Below are positions 17,873 to 25,786 of a stretch of 64,000 nt of DNA, in pieces (position 1 is the stretch's first letter; each line of letters starts with the position of its first letter). The notes under the pieces are model-generated. The model ran no database searches and had not been told where the DNA came from. It worked only from the letters and a program-made list of their open reading frames with translations. The stretch lies in the NCBI GenBank assembly GCA_900604495.1, contig UWOR01000009.1, positions 62,001 to 126,000 on the forward strand. Direction: 5' to 3'. A program made the translations under genes and the position numbers. Origin of the DNA: Desulfovibrio sp. Marseille-P6017 (GTDB lineage Bacteria > Bacillota_A > Clostridia > Peptostreptococcales > Peptostreptococcaceae).

Positions 17873-19524
17873 TGAATGTGAAGAAACTGCTAGCTATATT
17901 TTTAGCTGCGTCTATGATATTAGTTGGATGTAGCTCCAACAATGAAGAGACCACTTCTAGTGACAGTAAAGAAAATACAAGTGGATTTAACTCAAAGTAC
18001 ATAAATCTTACAATGGTAAAACCTACTACTATAAATCCGGTTTTAAATACGGATAAATCTGTAGGGTATGTAATGAATTTAATTTATGATGGCTTATTTA
18101 CAATCGATCAAGATTACAATGTAGTGCCTCAATTAGCAAAAGAGTACTCATTATCAGCAGATGGTAAAAGCATGAATATAAAATTAAAAGATGCCAAATG
18201 GCATAGTGGAAATGATGTTACATCTAGTGATGTAATGTATACTATAGGATTAATTCAAAAAAATACTACAAGTCCATATAATGCATTTACTGAAAATATA
18301 GATTCTGTGAATATAACTAATAGCAAAGAATTTACTATAAACTTTAAAGAATCATATGCATTTTCTAAGGATACATTAATATTTCCAATAGTATATAAGG
18401 ATTCATTAAGTAACAAATCAGATAGTGAGATACTTGAAAATGATAATAACTTAATTGGTAATGGTCCATATAAAATAGAAAAGATGGAAGATAGAGAAGG
18501 CATGACATTAGTGGTAAATCAAGACTACTATGATGAACTTTCAGATACAATGAAGGATATACACGTTAGTATTGTACCTACAGAAGAAGAACAAGTATCA
18601 ATGGTTATGGCATTAGAAAGTGATATGGCAAATATATCATTAGGAGATTTAAGTCAGTTTTATGAAGATGAATTTAATATAACTAACTATGAAGGTAGAG
18701 ACTATGAATCTATTATATTTAATTATGACAATAAATATCTAAATGATAATAATTTCAGAAAAGCAATAGCATATGCTATAGATAGAAATTTAATTTTAGA
18801 GGAAGGATATATAGATAATGCAAAATTAGTAAACTTCCCACTAAACACTATGTCTAAATACTATGATAGTGAGTTAAAAGCTTTAGCATATAATAAAACT
18901 AAAGCTGAAGAGTATTTAAAGAAAATAAATCCTAATATTAGTGAAAAAACAACTGAAAAAGATTCAAATAATGTAGAACAAGCTACAACAGAAAATAATA
19001 CATCTGAGAACAAAATAGAAAAAACAAATTTAACATCACAAGAATTAAAATCTTTATTATCTGATATTAATTTAAAAATAATAGTAAATAAAGATAATGA
19101 AGAAAGAACAAAAGCTGCAAGTATAGTTAGTGATAACTTATCTGATATAGGAATAAAAACAACTATTGAAGCACTGACAAGTGAAGAAATGACTACAGCT
19201 TTAAATAATAAAGATTATGATTTAGCTTTTATAGGATGGGAATTATCTAGCATTCCTGATGCAAGATCAATTATTGAAGCTAGTGGATATTCAGATGAAA
19301 AGCTAACAGCGTATATGGAATCTTTAGCAATTGCAACATCAGATTCTAAAATATCAGAAATTTACTCAGCAATTCAAAAACATATTAGGGATAAGGTTGC
19401 CTTTATAAGTTTAGTAATACGAAATGAGTATTTAGTTACTAATGAAAGGCTAGAAGGTAAGACCCAACCAAATGACTTTGATGCTTATGAAGGTATAGCG
19501 AACTTGACTATAAAAGGTAAATAA
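17872..19524 (+). CDS. Oligopeptide ABC transporter substrate-binding lipoprotein
   Basis: A 550-residue SBP_bac_5 (OppA/DppA-like) lipoprotein. The signal peptide ends in ILVGC with lipidated C20. The signature region is LTMVKPTTINPVLNTD then LAKEYSLSADGKSMNIKLKDAKWHSG, and the C-terminal lobe begins near LKIIVNK. A Glu/Asn/Thr-rich linker (residues ~353-390) interrupts the second lobe, which is unusual. ATG overlaps the preceding stop (TAATG), so it is translationally coupled to the transglycosylase. No permease or ATPase genes follow, so it probably feeds a transporter encoded elsewhere or serves as a sensor. Confidence 0.88.
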   Translation: MNVKKLLAIFLAASMILVGCSSNNEETTSSDSKENTSGFNSKYINLTMVKPTTINPVLNTDKSVGYVMNLIYDGLFTIDQDYNVVPQLAKEYSLSADGKSMNIKLKDAKWHSGNDVTSSDVMYTIGLIQKNTTSPYNAFTENIDSVNITNSKEFTINFKESYAFSKDTLIFPIVYKDSLSNKSDSEILENDNNLIGNGPYKIEKMEDREGMTLVVNQDYYDELSDTMKDIHVSIVPTEEEQVSMVMALESDMANISLGDLSQFYEDEFNITNYEGRDYESIIFNYDNKYLNDNNFRKAIAYAIDRNLILEEGYIDNAKLVNFPLNTMSKYYDSELKALAYNKTKAEEYLKKINPNISEKTTEKDSNNVEQATTENNTSENKIEKTNLTSQELKSLLSDINLKIIVNKDNEERTKAASIVSDNLSDIGIKTTIEALTSEEMTTALNNKDYDLAFIGWELSSIPDARSIIEASGYSDEKLTAYMESLAIATSDSKISEIYSAIQKHIRDKVAFISLVIRNEYLVTNERLEGKTQPNDFDAYEGIANLTIKGK

Positions 19525-19573
19525 TTTCAATTGTTTTACAAAAATATATTTTATTATAAAGTGAAATATGATA

Positions 19574-19594
19574 ATATACCCCTGTAGGGTATAT
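19574..19594 (+). promoter_or_regulatory. CsoR-like copper operator
   Basis: A perfect inverted repeat ATATACCC-CTGTA-GGGTATAT directly upstream of the copZ-like RBS. It matches the TACCC-n5-GGGTA form of CsoR copper-sensor operators. The csoR gene itself is not in the window. Confidence 0.7.
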
Positions 19595-19609
19595 ATGGAG
19601 GTGAAATAA

Positions 19610-19822
19610 ATGAAAAAAAAGCTATTAATAGAAGGTATGAGCTGTGGACATTGTGTAAATCATGTTAAAACAGCTCTTACTGAGGATATTCAAGGTGTAG
19701 AAGTCTTAGAAGTTAACTTAGATGGCAAATATGCACTAGTTGATGTTAATGAAAGTGTAACTGATTCTGATTTGAAATCAGTAATAGAAGACTTAGACTT
19801 TGAACTAAAAGGAATAGAGTAA
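19610..19822 (+). CDS. copZ: Copper chaperone CopZ-like (heavy-metal-associated domain)
   Basis: A 70-residue HMA-domain protein with metal motif GMSCGHC (C12, C15), the copper-binding loop of CopZ/Atx1 chaperones, and a ferredoxin-like fold pattern. It would carry Cu(I) in the cytoplasm to a P-type ATPase. RBS GGAGGTG. The CsoR-like inverted repeat just upstream supports copper rather than mercury. The copper ATPase is not adjacent, so the gene is solitary here. It converges on a small minus-strand gene. Confidence 0.85.
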   Translation: MKKKLLIEGMSCGHCVNHVKTALTEDIQGVEVLEVNLDGKYALVDVNESVTDSDLKSVIEDLDFELKGIE

Positions 19823-19876
19823 TACAAATAGAGGAAGATGAGATCTAGTAAATCTCATCTTCCTCTATTTGTATTA
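19820..19876. terminator. Long perfect hairpin between convergent genes
   Basis: A 24-bp perfect stem (19821-19844 with 19852-19875), extended by T-A at 19820/19876, loop CTAGTAA. It begins at the copZ stop codon, and its right arm lies inside the 3' coding end of the minus-strand gene. There is no clear T-run, so termination is inferred from position and stability. Confidence 0.6.
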
Positions 19877-20006
19877 TTCCCTTAGAAGTTAAAAACTCTT
19901 CTTGAAGTTCTAATATTAATTCTATAGTATATTTAGAAATAGACTCTCCACATCCCTTGTAAATAAATTCAATCATTTCATTCATAGATATAGTTCGTTC
20001 TTCCAT
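19845..20006 (-). CDS. Small acidic protein, 53 residues, unknown
   Basis: I do not recognise this protein. It starts MEERTISMNEMIEFIYKG and ends GIIQIEEDEIY; it is acidic, predicted mostly helical, with one cysteine (C19) and no membrane segment. Evidence for a real gene is an ideal ribosome binding site (AGGAGG, 8 bases before the ATG), a full start-to-stop frame, and normal codon use for the region. Its last codons form one arm of the 24-bp hairpin shared with the copZ 3' end. Function unknown. Confidence 0.62.
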   Translation of the reverse strand: MEERTISMNEMIEFIYKGCGESISKYTIELILELQEEFLTSKGIIQIEEDEIY

Positions 20007-20074
20007 TATAATAACCTCCTAATATAGAATATAAAAATTATATTATATCAAAAAGTTATTAAAAACAATAAAAA

Positions 20075-20106
20075 AGACTTCTATTGGGGGAAAATAATAG
20101 AAGTCT
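20075..20106 (-). terminator. Hairpin with T-run on the minus strand
   Basis: Stem AGACTTCTATT (20075-20085) with AATAGAAGTCT (20096-20106), loop of 10 bases. Only the minus-strand reading has a following T-run (TTTTTTATTG). No annotated minus-strand gene lies upstream of it, so it may end an unannotated transcript. Confidence 0.5.
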
Positions 20107-20125
20107 AAAATGGGGGAGATTGAGT

Positions 20126-20206
20126 ATGTTTGATTTTACATTTATATTATGTCCATACTCAATATTTATATACACTAAAATTTTAATGTATATAAATATA
20201 TTATGA
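20126..20206 (+). CDS. Possible 26-residue hydrophobic peptide
   Basis: A short frame starting MFDFTFILCPYS and ending MYINIL, almost entirely hydrophobic and long enough for one membrane span. It has a good RBS (GGGGGAG, 7 bases before the ATG). The start codon lies in the 5' arm of a 10-bp stem (20119-20128 with 20154-20163), so translation could be controlled by folding. No homologue is recognised and the frame is short enough to be chance. Confidence 0.3.
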   Translation: MFDFTFILCPYSIFIYTKILMYINIL

Positions 20207-20279
20207 AAAATTCGTACTAAGGGAACTCACATTTTGAAAAAATAATGAATATAATAAAAGTAATTAAGGGGGGAGTATC

Positions 20280-20897
20280 ATGGAATCTAGAGATTGCAAA
20301 GATAATTTAAGAAAATTGATACTTGATATGGCCCAAAAAGAACTTGAGGAACATGCATCTACAAAAGGAGCTCAAAAATACTTTGAGGGAAATGTTGATA
20401 AAGTTATAAATAATAATATACAGAAAATTGGGAAGGAAAGAAGTTCTAATTCAATTTATACTAAAGTTATAAAGCAGGGAACATATCAAGAGAATGTTGT
20501 ATCAGTAGCAAAGGTTATAAAAAAAGAGGAAATATTTAAATCTAAAAATGAACTACTAAAATTCGCAAGATACTTAGGACTAAACTTAAATATGAAACAA
20601 TCTTATGGACAGATATTAAAGAAAGTTTCTAGACATATATATTCAAATAGAAATCTATATTCTAAGAAGTATGTTTTATATAGAAGGGGAAATCAGGAAT
20701 ATATATTAGAACCTGAAAAAATAAAAAATGAACTATTTGAAAGTTATAGATCTAAGACTAGAGATGATATGAAGTCAATAGCTAGATTATTAGATTTAAA
20801 TGTTAAGGATGATGAGGGAGCAGAAGATATAAGAAAAAAAGTTATAAACTATATTATTAAAGAAAAGTTAGGTAAAAAAGGGGATAAGAAGAGTTAA
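20280..20897 (+). CDS. Hypothetical protein with two SAP-like helical repeats
   Basis: I do not recognise this 205-residue basic, all-helical cytoplasmic protein. It has no signal peptide. Two segments resemble each other and SAP/Rho-N-type nucleic-acid-binding helices: ELLKFARYLGLNL...ILKKVSRHI (~92-120) and DMKSIARLLDLNV...IRKKVINYI (~160-192). The tail is lysine-rich. This suggests DNA or RNA binding, but it is inference from pattern. RBS GGGGGGAG precedes the ATG. It stands alone with its own terminator. Confidence 0.55.
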   Translation: MESRDCKDNLRKLILDMAQKELEEHASTKGAQKYFEGNVDKVINNNIQKIGKERSSNSIYTKVIKQGTYQENVVSVAKVIKKEEIFKSKNELLKFARYLGLNLNMKQSYGQILKKVSRHIYSNRNLYSKKYVLYRRGNQEYILEPEKIKNELFESYRSKTRDDMKSIARLLDLNVKDDEGAEDIRKKVINYIIKEKLGKKGDKKS

Positions 20898-20926
20898 AGG
20901 CGCAAAGTATGCGTCTTTAATTTTTA
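20894..20926 (+). terminator. Terminator overlapping the stop codon
   Basis: Stem TTAAAGGCGCA (20894-20904) with TGCGTCTTTAA (20910-20920), one G-T pair, followed by TTTTTATATT. The stop codon (20895-20897) is inside the stem. Confidence 0.85.
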
Positions 20927-20972
20927 TATTCGCATATACTATAAAAGATAATAAATGAGGAGATGATAGAAA

Positions 20973-21728
20973 TTGAAATTTAAGAAGCTAATCATAACAT
21001 TTATTATACTTGGTTTCATAGCTATAACATCTATATCAGAAATGAAATATTTACAAAAATCAAAGGAAATAACAATAATAAGCTATAATATACATAGTGG
21101 ACTTAATAAGGACATGTTCCCAACATTATTTGATATAATAGATTTCCTTAGAATGTCTGATGCAGATATTATATGCCTTCAAGAAGTTAATGAGTCGGCA
21201 AAAGTAGGATTTCAAGTTAGTAGTTTAAAAGAAGAACTTAAGATGTACTCTCATTTTGGAGCTAATGTAGTTAATTTAGGATCTAACTACGGATTAGTAA
21301 CCTACTCTAAATATCCTATAGAATCGGAAAAGCATATATACTTAAGTAGTGATAGAGAGCAAAGAGGTTTATTACATACAGTGGTTAATGTAGAAGGTAA
21401 AAAATTAAATATAATAAATGTTCACTTAGGAGTAAAAAAAGAAGAAAGAGAAATTCAAATTAAGGAGGTGCTATCCTTTGTAGAATCACTAAATCCAGAA
21501 CCATATATAATAGTAGGTGATTTTAATGAGGGAGACCTTAATTTAGATGGAACTAATTTAAAGGATGCAGCAGAGGAGACAGGAAATTCTAATATTTTAA
21601 CATTTGCATCAGGATTATATAGAATTGATTATATTCTAGTGTCCGAAAATATAAAAGTATTAGATTATAATGTATTAATAAAGAATATGTCAGATCATTA
21701 TCCAATAATATCCAAACTGAAAATATAA
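20973..21728 (+). CDS. Membrane-anchored endonuclease/exonuclease/phosphatase family protein
   Basis: A 251-residue protein with one N-terminal hydrophobic segment (residues ~6-20) and an EEP-fold domain. Catalytic motifs are ISYNIHSG, CLQEVNE, NVHLG, VGDFNEG and SDHYPI, in the order of Mg-dependent phosphodiesterases such as exonuclease III and sphingomyelinase. The extracytoplasmic location suggests a nuclease or lipid phosphodiesterase; the substrate is not evident. Start is TTG 20973 with GAGGAG ten bases upstream. No operon partner. Confidence 0.82.
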   Translation: MKFKKLIITFIILGFIAITSISEMKYLQKSKEITIISYNIHSGLNKDMFPTLFDIIDFLRMSDADIICLQEVNESAKVGFQVSSLKEELKMYSHFGANVVNLGSNYGLVTYSKYPIESEKHIYLSSDREQRGLLHTVVNVEGKKLNIINVHLGVKKEEREIQIKEVLSFVESLNPEPYIIVGDFNEGDLNLDGTNLKDAAEETGNSNILTFASGLYRIDYILVSENIKVLDYNVLIKNMSDHYPIISKLKI

Positions 21729-21799
21729 ATAATATTGCAAAAAATACTTAATACATATAAAATTAAGGGAAATAATAGAAAAATTAGAGGAGGATATAT

Positions 21800-22171
21800 A
21801 TGAAATTTACTTTTTGTCACAATAATTTTAATGTACTTAACCTAGAAAAAAGTTTAGAGTTTTATGAAAAAGCATTAGGATTAAAAGAAGTTAGAAGAAA
21901 AGAAGCTGAAGATGGCAGTTTTATATTAGTTTACCTAGGTGATGGATCAACTAGTCATACATTGGAATTAACATGGTTAAGAGATTGGGATAGAGCATAT
22001 AACTTAGGTGATAATGAATTCCACTTAGCTTTAAGGGTAGATGATTTTGATTCAGCATACAAGTTACACAAAGAAATGGGATGTATTTGTTTTGAGAATA
22101 AAGCAATGGGGATATATTTTATAGCAGATCCAGACAATTATTGGATAGAAATATTACCATCAAATCATTAA
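21800..22171 (+). CDS. gloA: VOC-family protein, glyoxalase I-like
   Basis: A 123-residue vicinal oxygen chelate protein. It matches lactoylglutathione lyase in length and pattern: an opening histidine (H7) before NVLNLEKSLEFYEKALGLKE, LELTW, EFHLALRV, and DPDNYWIEILP at the end, giving a His/Glu/His/Glu metal set. Glyoxalase I detoxifies methylglyoxal with a thiol cofactor. This is notable because methylglyoxal synthase is encoded at 38.7 kb. Clostridia lack glutathione, so the thiol partner is unclear, and another VOC activity is possible. RBS AGAGGAGG. Confidence 0.78.
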   Translation: MKFTFCHNNFNVLNLEKSLEFYEKALGLKEVRRKEAEDGSFILVYLGDGSTSHTLELTWLRDWDRAYNLGDNEFHLALRVDDFDSAYKLHKEMGCICFENKAMGIYFIADPDNYWIEILPSNH

Positions 22172-22196
22172 TTAAAAATTAAAATAACATAAGAAT

Positions 22197-22264
22197 AAAC
22201 TAGCATTATTATTTTATATCATTTAAAAATGAAATTTTTTAAGTGTAAATATGCTAGTTTTTTC
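22197..22264 (+). terminator. Terminator after the glyoxalase-like gene
   Basis: Stem AAACTAGCAT (22197-22206) with ATGCTAGTTT (22251-22260), with AT-rich inner pairing in the loop, followed by TTTCTTT. Confidence 0.65.
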
Positions 22265-22340
22265 TTTAGGTAATTTTAGGTATAAATTAGGACGACCTTC
22301 AATATATATTATTAATAATATTATTAAGGGGGAAAAACAA

Positions 22341-23294
22341 ATGAATAAGAGAAGACGTTACAAAGGCTTCAATAAAAGAGGCAAGACTGCAAGTATAAGA
22401 GTATTTACTTTGATTTTATGTTTGTCATTAGTTGGTGGTTATGGATATATAGAATTAAAAGACAGCAAGTTATTCAATGATGATTTTAATTTATCTAAAT
22501 CTATAAGTGAAAAAATAAAAAATATATCCATATCAAATATTTTTAAGATAGGTAAAAGCAAAGAAAATGAAAAATATGTATACGATGATGTCTCTGATGA
22601 ACTAAATAGCATTAATAATGATGATAAAGTGGAAGAAACTTCTTCAGAAAATGAAAATTCAAAAGTACAAGTTGCAACTATAGATGCAGTTAAGATTTAT
22701 ACAGTACAAGTGGCATCTATAGGTGAAAATCAAGATTTAGAATCTGTAGAAGACAAACTTAAAAATAATAAAATACCATATTCTGTAGTAGAAATTGATG
22801 GTGTAGAAAAAGTACAAACTTATTCATCATTTGATGAAAGTGTAACTAGATCTAACTTAGAAAGTGCTAGGAAAGTATATAGTGATGCATTTATATCAGA
22901 GCTAGAAGTGCCTGTACTATCATTAGAATATACAGATAAATATTCTTATATAGAAGATATATCTACAGAATTAAATAATTTAATTGTAAGCTTCAAAGAT
23001 GAAGCTGAATTTTGGGAAAAATCAACAGAGAGTATAGATTTAGAGGCTTATAATAATATTTTAACAAAAAGATTAGATGTATTAGAAAAAATACAAGAGA
23101 ATGCAGAAAAAATAGATTATTCTCAAATGGATACATTTAAAGAAAATCTTATAAAATATGTTAAAAATGTGAATAGTAACACAACTCAAGCATCTAAAGA
23201 TGCTAAAGAAAATAATGGGTATTTAAGTCAGGGTCTACTTTTATCATCAATTCAAGAATACTATTCATTTATAAATTCCATAAAAGTTAGTTAA
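22341..23294 (+). CDS. SPOR-domain membrane protein
   Basis: A 317-residue protein: a very basic cytoplasmic N-terminus (NKRRRYKGFNKRGK), one membrane span (residues ~20-36), a Ser/Asp/Glu-rich linker, then a SPOR domain at ~112-180 starting KIYTVQVASIGENQDLESVEDKLKNNKIPY. SPOR domains bind denuded peptidoglycan at the division septum. The C-terminal ~130 residues are helical and unassigned. The ATG at 22341 follows AAGGGGG at 8 bases; the frame is open back to 22251, inside the previous terminator. A role at the septum is inferred. Confidence 0.8.
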   Translation: MNKRRRYKGFNKRGKTASIRVFTLILCLSLVGGYGYIELKDSKLFNDDFNLSKSISEKIKNISISNIFKIGKSKENEKYVYDDVSDELNSINNDDKVEETSSENENSKVQVATIDAVKIYTVQVASIGENQDLESVEDKLKNNKIPYSVVEIDGVEKVQTYSSFDESVTRSNLESARKVYSDAFISELEVPVLSLEYTDKYSYIEDISTELNNLIVSFKDEAEFWEKSTESIDLEAYNNILTKRLDVLEKIQENAEKIDYSQMDTFKENLIKYVKNVNSNTTQASKDAKENNGYLSQGLLLSSIQEYYSFINSIKVS

Positions 23295-23322
23295 AGGTTG
23301 TTTTAAACAACCTTATTATTTT
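23294..23322 (+). terminator. Terminator after the SPOR gene
   Basis: Stem AAGGTTG (23294-23300) with CAACCTT (23308-23314), followed by ATTATTTTG. Confidence 0.7.
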
Positions 23323-23356
23323 GTCGAAAAATGATTTTGAAAATTCAGATAAGATT

Positions 23357-23392
23357 TTAACAATTGTTAAGTTTCTTTTTAGGATATATTAT
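23357..23392 (+). promoter_or_regulatory. rnf operon promoter with overlapping palindrome
   Basis: TTGTTA (23364-23369) and TATTAT (23387-23392) are 17 bp apart. The -35 lies in a perfect 14-bp palindrome TTAACAATTGTTAA (23357-23370), a likely operator. The half-sites resemble Rex half-sites (TTGTTAA) but in back-to-back orientation without the usual spacer. A second TATAAT is at 23396. Confidence 0.5.
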
Positions 23393-23437
23393 ACTTATAA
23401 TATCAAGAGAAATAATTTATTTTAAGGGGGATAATAT

Positions 23438-24775
23438 ATGAAGCTCTTAACATTTAAAGGTGGAATACATCCAGAATATAATAAAGAGTATACAAAATCT
23501 AAAGAACTTCAAAAGGCAGACGATCCTAAAGTTGTATACATACCTCTTCAACAACATATTGGGGCTCCAGCAAAGGCTATTGTTGAAGTAGGAGATGAAG
23601 TTAAGCTTGGGCAAAAAATAGGAGAACAACAAGGATACGTTTCCTGTAATGTTCACTCATCTGTCTCAGGGAAAGTTTTAGCAATAAAAGAACATGATGT
23701 CCCAGGAGGAAGTGCACTATGCATAATAATAGAAAATAATTTTAAAGAAGAACTACATGAAAGTATTATACCAAAGGGAAATTTAGAAGATTTAACAAAA
23801 GAACAAATAATAGAATTTATAAAAGAAGCAGGAATAGTTGGTATGGGGGGAGCAACATTTCCAAATCACGTCAAAATATCACCACCACCAGATGCGACAA
23901 TAGACACTGTTATATTAAATGGAGCAGAGTGTGAACCCTATCTTACAGCAGACCATAGATTGATGGTTGAAAATCCAGAGGATGTAGTTTACGGACTACG
24001 AGTATTAATGAAAGCTTTAAATGTTAAAAAAGGATATATTGGAATAGAAGTAAATAAACCTGATGCAATAGAAACTATAACAAATGCATCAACAAAATAC
24101 AATGATATAGAAGTTGTAGGTTTAGAGGTTAAGTATCCTCAAGGCGCGGAAAAACAACTTATATATGCCTGTACAGGAAGAGAAGTGCCATCTGGAGGTC
24201 TTCCAGCAGCAGCAGGGGCTGTAGTTGATAATGTTGCAACAGCAGCTCAAATAGCTAAAACTATAAAAACCGGAATGCCTTTAGTTGAAAGAATATGCAC
24301 TGTTACAGGTAGTTGCATAGAAGAACCTAAAAACTTAATAATAAAAACAGGAACTTTAGTATCTGAAATAATTAAGCAATGTGGAGGATATAAAAAAGAC
24401 AAGAAGCTAGGTAAACTTATAATGGGTGGACCTATGATGGGAATAGCTCAATATACTGATGATATTGCAACAAATAAAGGATCTTCAGGAATACTTTGTT
24501 TAAGTGAGGAAGAATCTAGATTACCTAGACCTCAAAATTGTTTAAGATGTGGAAGATGTACCAATGTATGTCCTGCATTTTTACAACCACTATATATAAG
24601 TGCGTATTCATTAAATAATGATTTTGAAAAAGCTGCTAATAATAGAGCTTTAGATTGTATAGAATGTGGTTCATGTTCATTTATATGTCCAGCAAGAAGA
24701 CCATTACTTCAGTCTATAAGAAATGCTAAAAAAGAAATTATAGCAATGAAGAAAAAACAATCTGTTAATAAATAG
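23438..24775 (+). CDS. rnfC: Rnf complex subunit C
   Basis: A 445-residue peripheral subunit of the Rnf ferredoxin:NAD+ oxidoreductase. It holds the NADH/FMN-binding region (GMGGATFPNHVKI, LNGAECEPYLTADHRLM) and two ferredoxin-type [4Fe-4S] motifs, C368-x2-C371-x2-C374-x3-C378 (CLRCGRCTNVCP) and C407-x2-C-x2-C-x3-C417. The N-terminal barrel-sandwich domain opens with FKGGIHPEYNKE. It is the first gene of a six-gene operon and has RBS AAGGGGG. The complex couples reduced ferredoxin oxidation to Na+ or H+ export. Confidence 0.96.
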   Translation: MKLLTFKGGIHPEYNKEYTKSKELQKADDPKVVYIPLQQHIGAPAKAIVEVGDEVKLGQKIGEQQGYVSCNVHSSVSGKVLAIKEHDVPGGSALCIIIENNFKEELHESIIPKGNLEDLTKEQIIEFIKEAGIVGMGGATFPNHVKISPPPDATIDTVILNGAECEPYLTADHRLMVENPEDVVYGLRVLMKALNVKKGYIGIEVNKPDAIETITNASTKYNDIEVVGLEVKYPQGAEKQLIYACTGREVPSGGLPAAAGAVVDNVATAAQIAKTIKTGMPLVERICTVTGSCIEEPKNLIIKTGTLVSEIIKQCGGYKKDKKLGKLIMGGPMMGIAQYTDDIATNKGSSGILCLSEEESRLPRPQNCLRCGRCTNVCPAFLQPLYISAYSLNNDFEKAANNRALDCIECGSCSFICPARRPLLQSIRNAKKEIIAMKKKQSVNK

Positions 24776-24790
24776 ATAGGGGGAAATATT

Positions 24791-25786
24791 GTGGAAAAGA
24801 AATTAATAGTATCATCTTCTCCTCATGTGAGAAGTAATGAAGACACTTCTTATATAATGAAACAAGTCCTAATAGCACTTATACCAGCAGCGGTAGCTGG
24901 ATTATATTTTTTTAGATTAAATGCATTAAGTGCTATGTTTTTTTGTATATTAGGATCAGTTGGATCAGAATATATATATCAAAGAATTACAAAACAAGAA
25001 AGTACTATAGGAGATTTCTCCGCAGTAGTAACAGGATTACTATTAGCATTTAATATTCCTGCTTCACTTCCATGGTGGATGTGTTTAGCAGGTGGAGTAT
25101 TTGCAATAGTAGTTGTAAAAATGGTATTTGGTGGTATAGGAAATAACTTTTTAAATCCAGCATTAGCAGCAAGAGCATTTTTACTGGCATCTTTCCCAGT
25201 TGCTATGACATCATGGACCAAACCAGGAGCTATAGAATGGATAAATTCATCAAATATAGATGCAGTATCAACTGCAACACCTTTGAATTTCTTAAAAAGT
25301 GGAGTATCGGGGATTGCAGATTTAGCATCAAATAAAATTAGCTTAACAGATATGATGATTGGTAATATAGGTGGATGTATTGGTGAAACTTGTGCAATTT
25401 TAATCTTATTAGGAGGAGTCTACTTAATATATAAAGGAATAATAGATTACATAATACCTGTATTTTATATAGTTACAGTATTTATATTAACTTTATTATT
25501 ATCTTGTTTTGTAGGTGGATTTAGCTTTAATTTTGCTATATATGAATTATTTGCTGGTGGTCTTATGCTTGGAGGATTTTTTATGTTGACTGATTATACA
25601 ACATCACCAATGACAAGAAAAGGTCAGATTATATATGCAATTCTTGCAGGAACGATTACAACTGTAATAAGATTATTTGGAGGATATCCAGAAGGCGTAT
25701 CATATTCAATATTATTAGCTAACGTAGCAACACCTCTTATAGATAAATATATATCTAATAGAGTATTTGGGGAGGTGTCTAAATAA
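24791..25786 (+). CDS. rnfD: Rnf complex subunit D
   Basis: A 331-residue integral membrane subunit with about nine or ten helices. It contains the FMN attachment motif STATPLNF, where T163 would carry the covalent flavin, and the conserved NFLNPALAARAFL and MTDYTTSPMT-like (FMLTDYTTSPMTRKGQ) segments. The start is GTG at 24791 with AGGGGGAAAT upstream. Its stop overlaps the rnfG start by one base (TAATG). Confidence 0.95.
   Translation: MEKKLIVSSSPHVRSNEDTSYIMKQVLIALIPAAVAGLYFFRLNALSAMFFCILGSVGSEYIYQRITKQESTIGDFSAVVTGLLLAFNIPASLPWWMCLAGGVFAIVVVKMVFGGIGNNFLNPALAARAFLLASFPVAMTSWTKPGAIEWINSSNIDAVSTATPLNFLKSGVSGIADLASNKISLTDMMIGNIGGCIGETCAILILLGGVYLIYKGIIDYIIPVFYIVTVFILTLLLSCFVGGFSFNFAIYELFAGGLMLGGFFMLTDYTTSPMTRKGQIIYAILAGTITTVIRLFGGYPEGVSYSILLANVATPLIDKYISNRVFGEVSK

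Larger units (their letters stand above)
19877..20279. other. Region between copZ and the 20.3-kb gene
   Basis: This 457-bp gap after copZ contains the 53-codon minus-strand gene, a hairpin with a minus-strand T-run (20075-20106), a second hairpin around a possible small frame (20119-20163), and about 70 bp of AT-rich DNA leading to the GGGGGG RBS of the next plus-strand gene. No known riboswitch is recognised. Confidence 0.5.

Noticed and set aside
23357..23370. Classical Rex operator
   Set aside because: The half-sites are adjacent rather than separated by the usual spacer, so the site is listed only as an unassigned palindrome.
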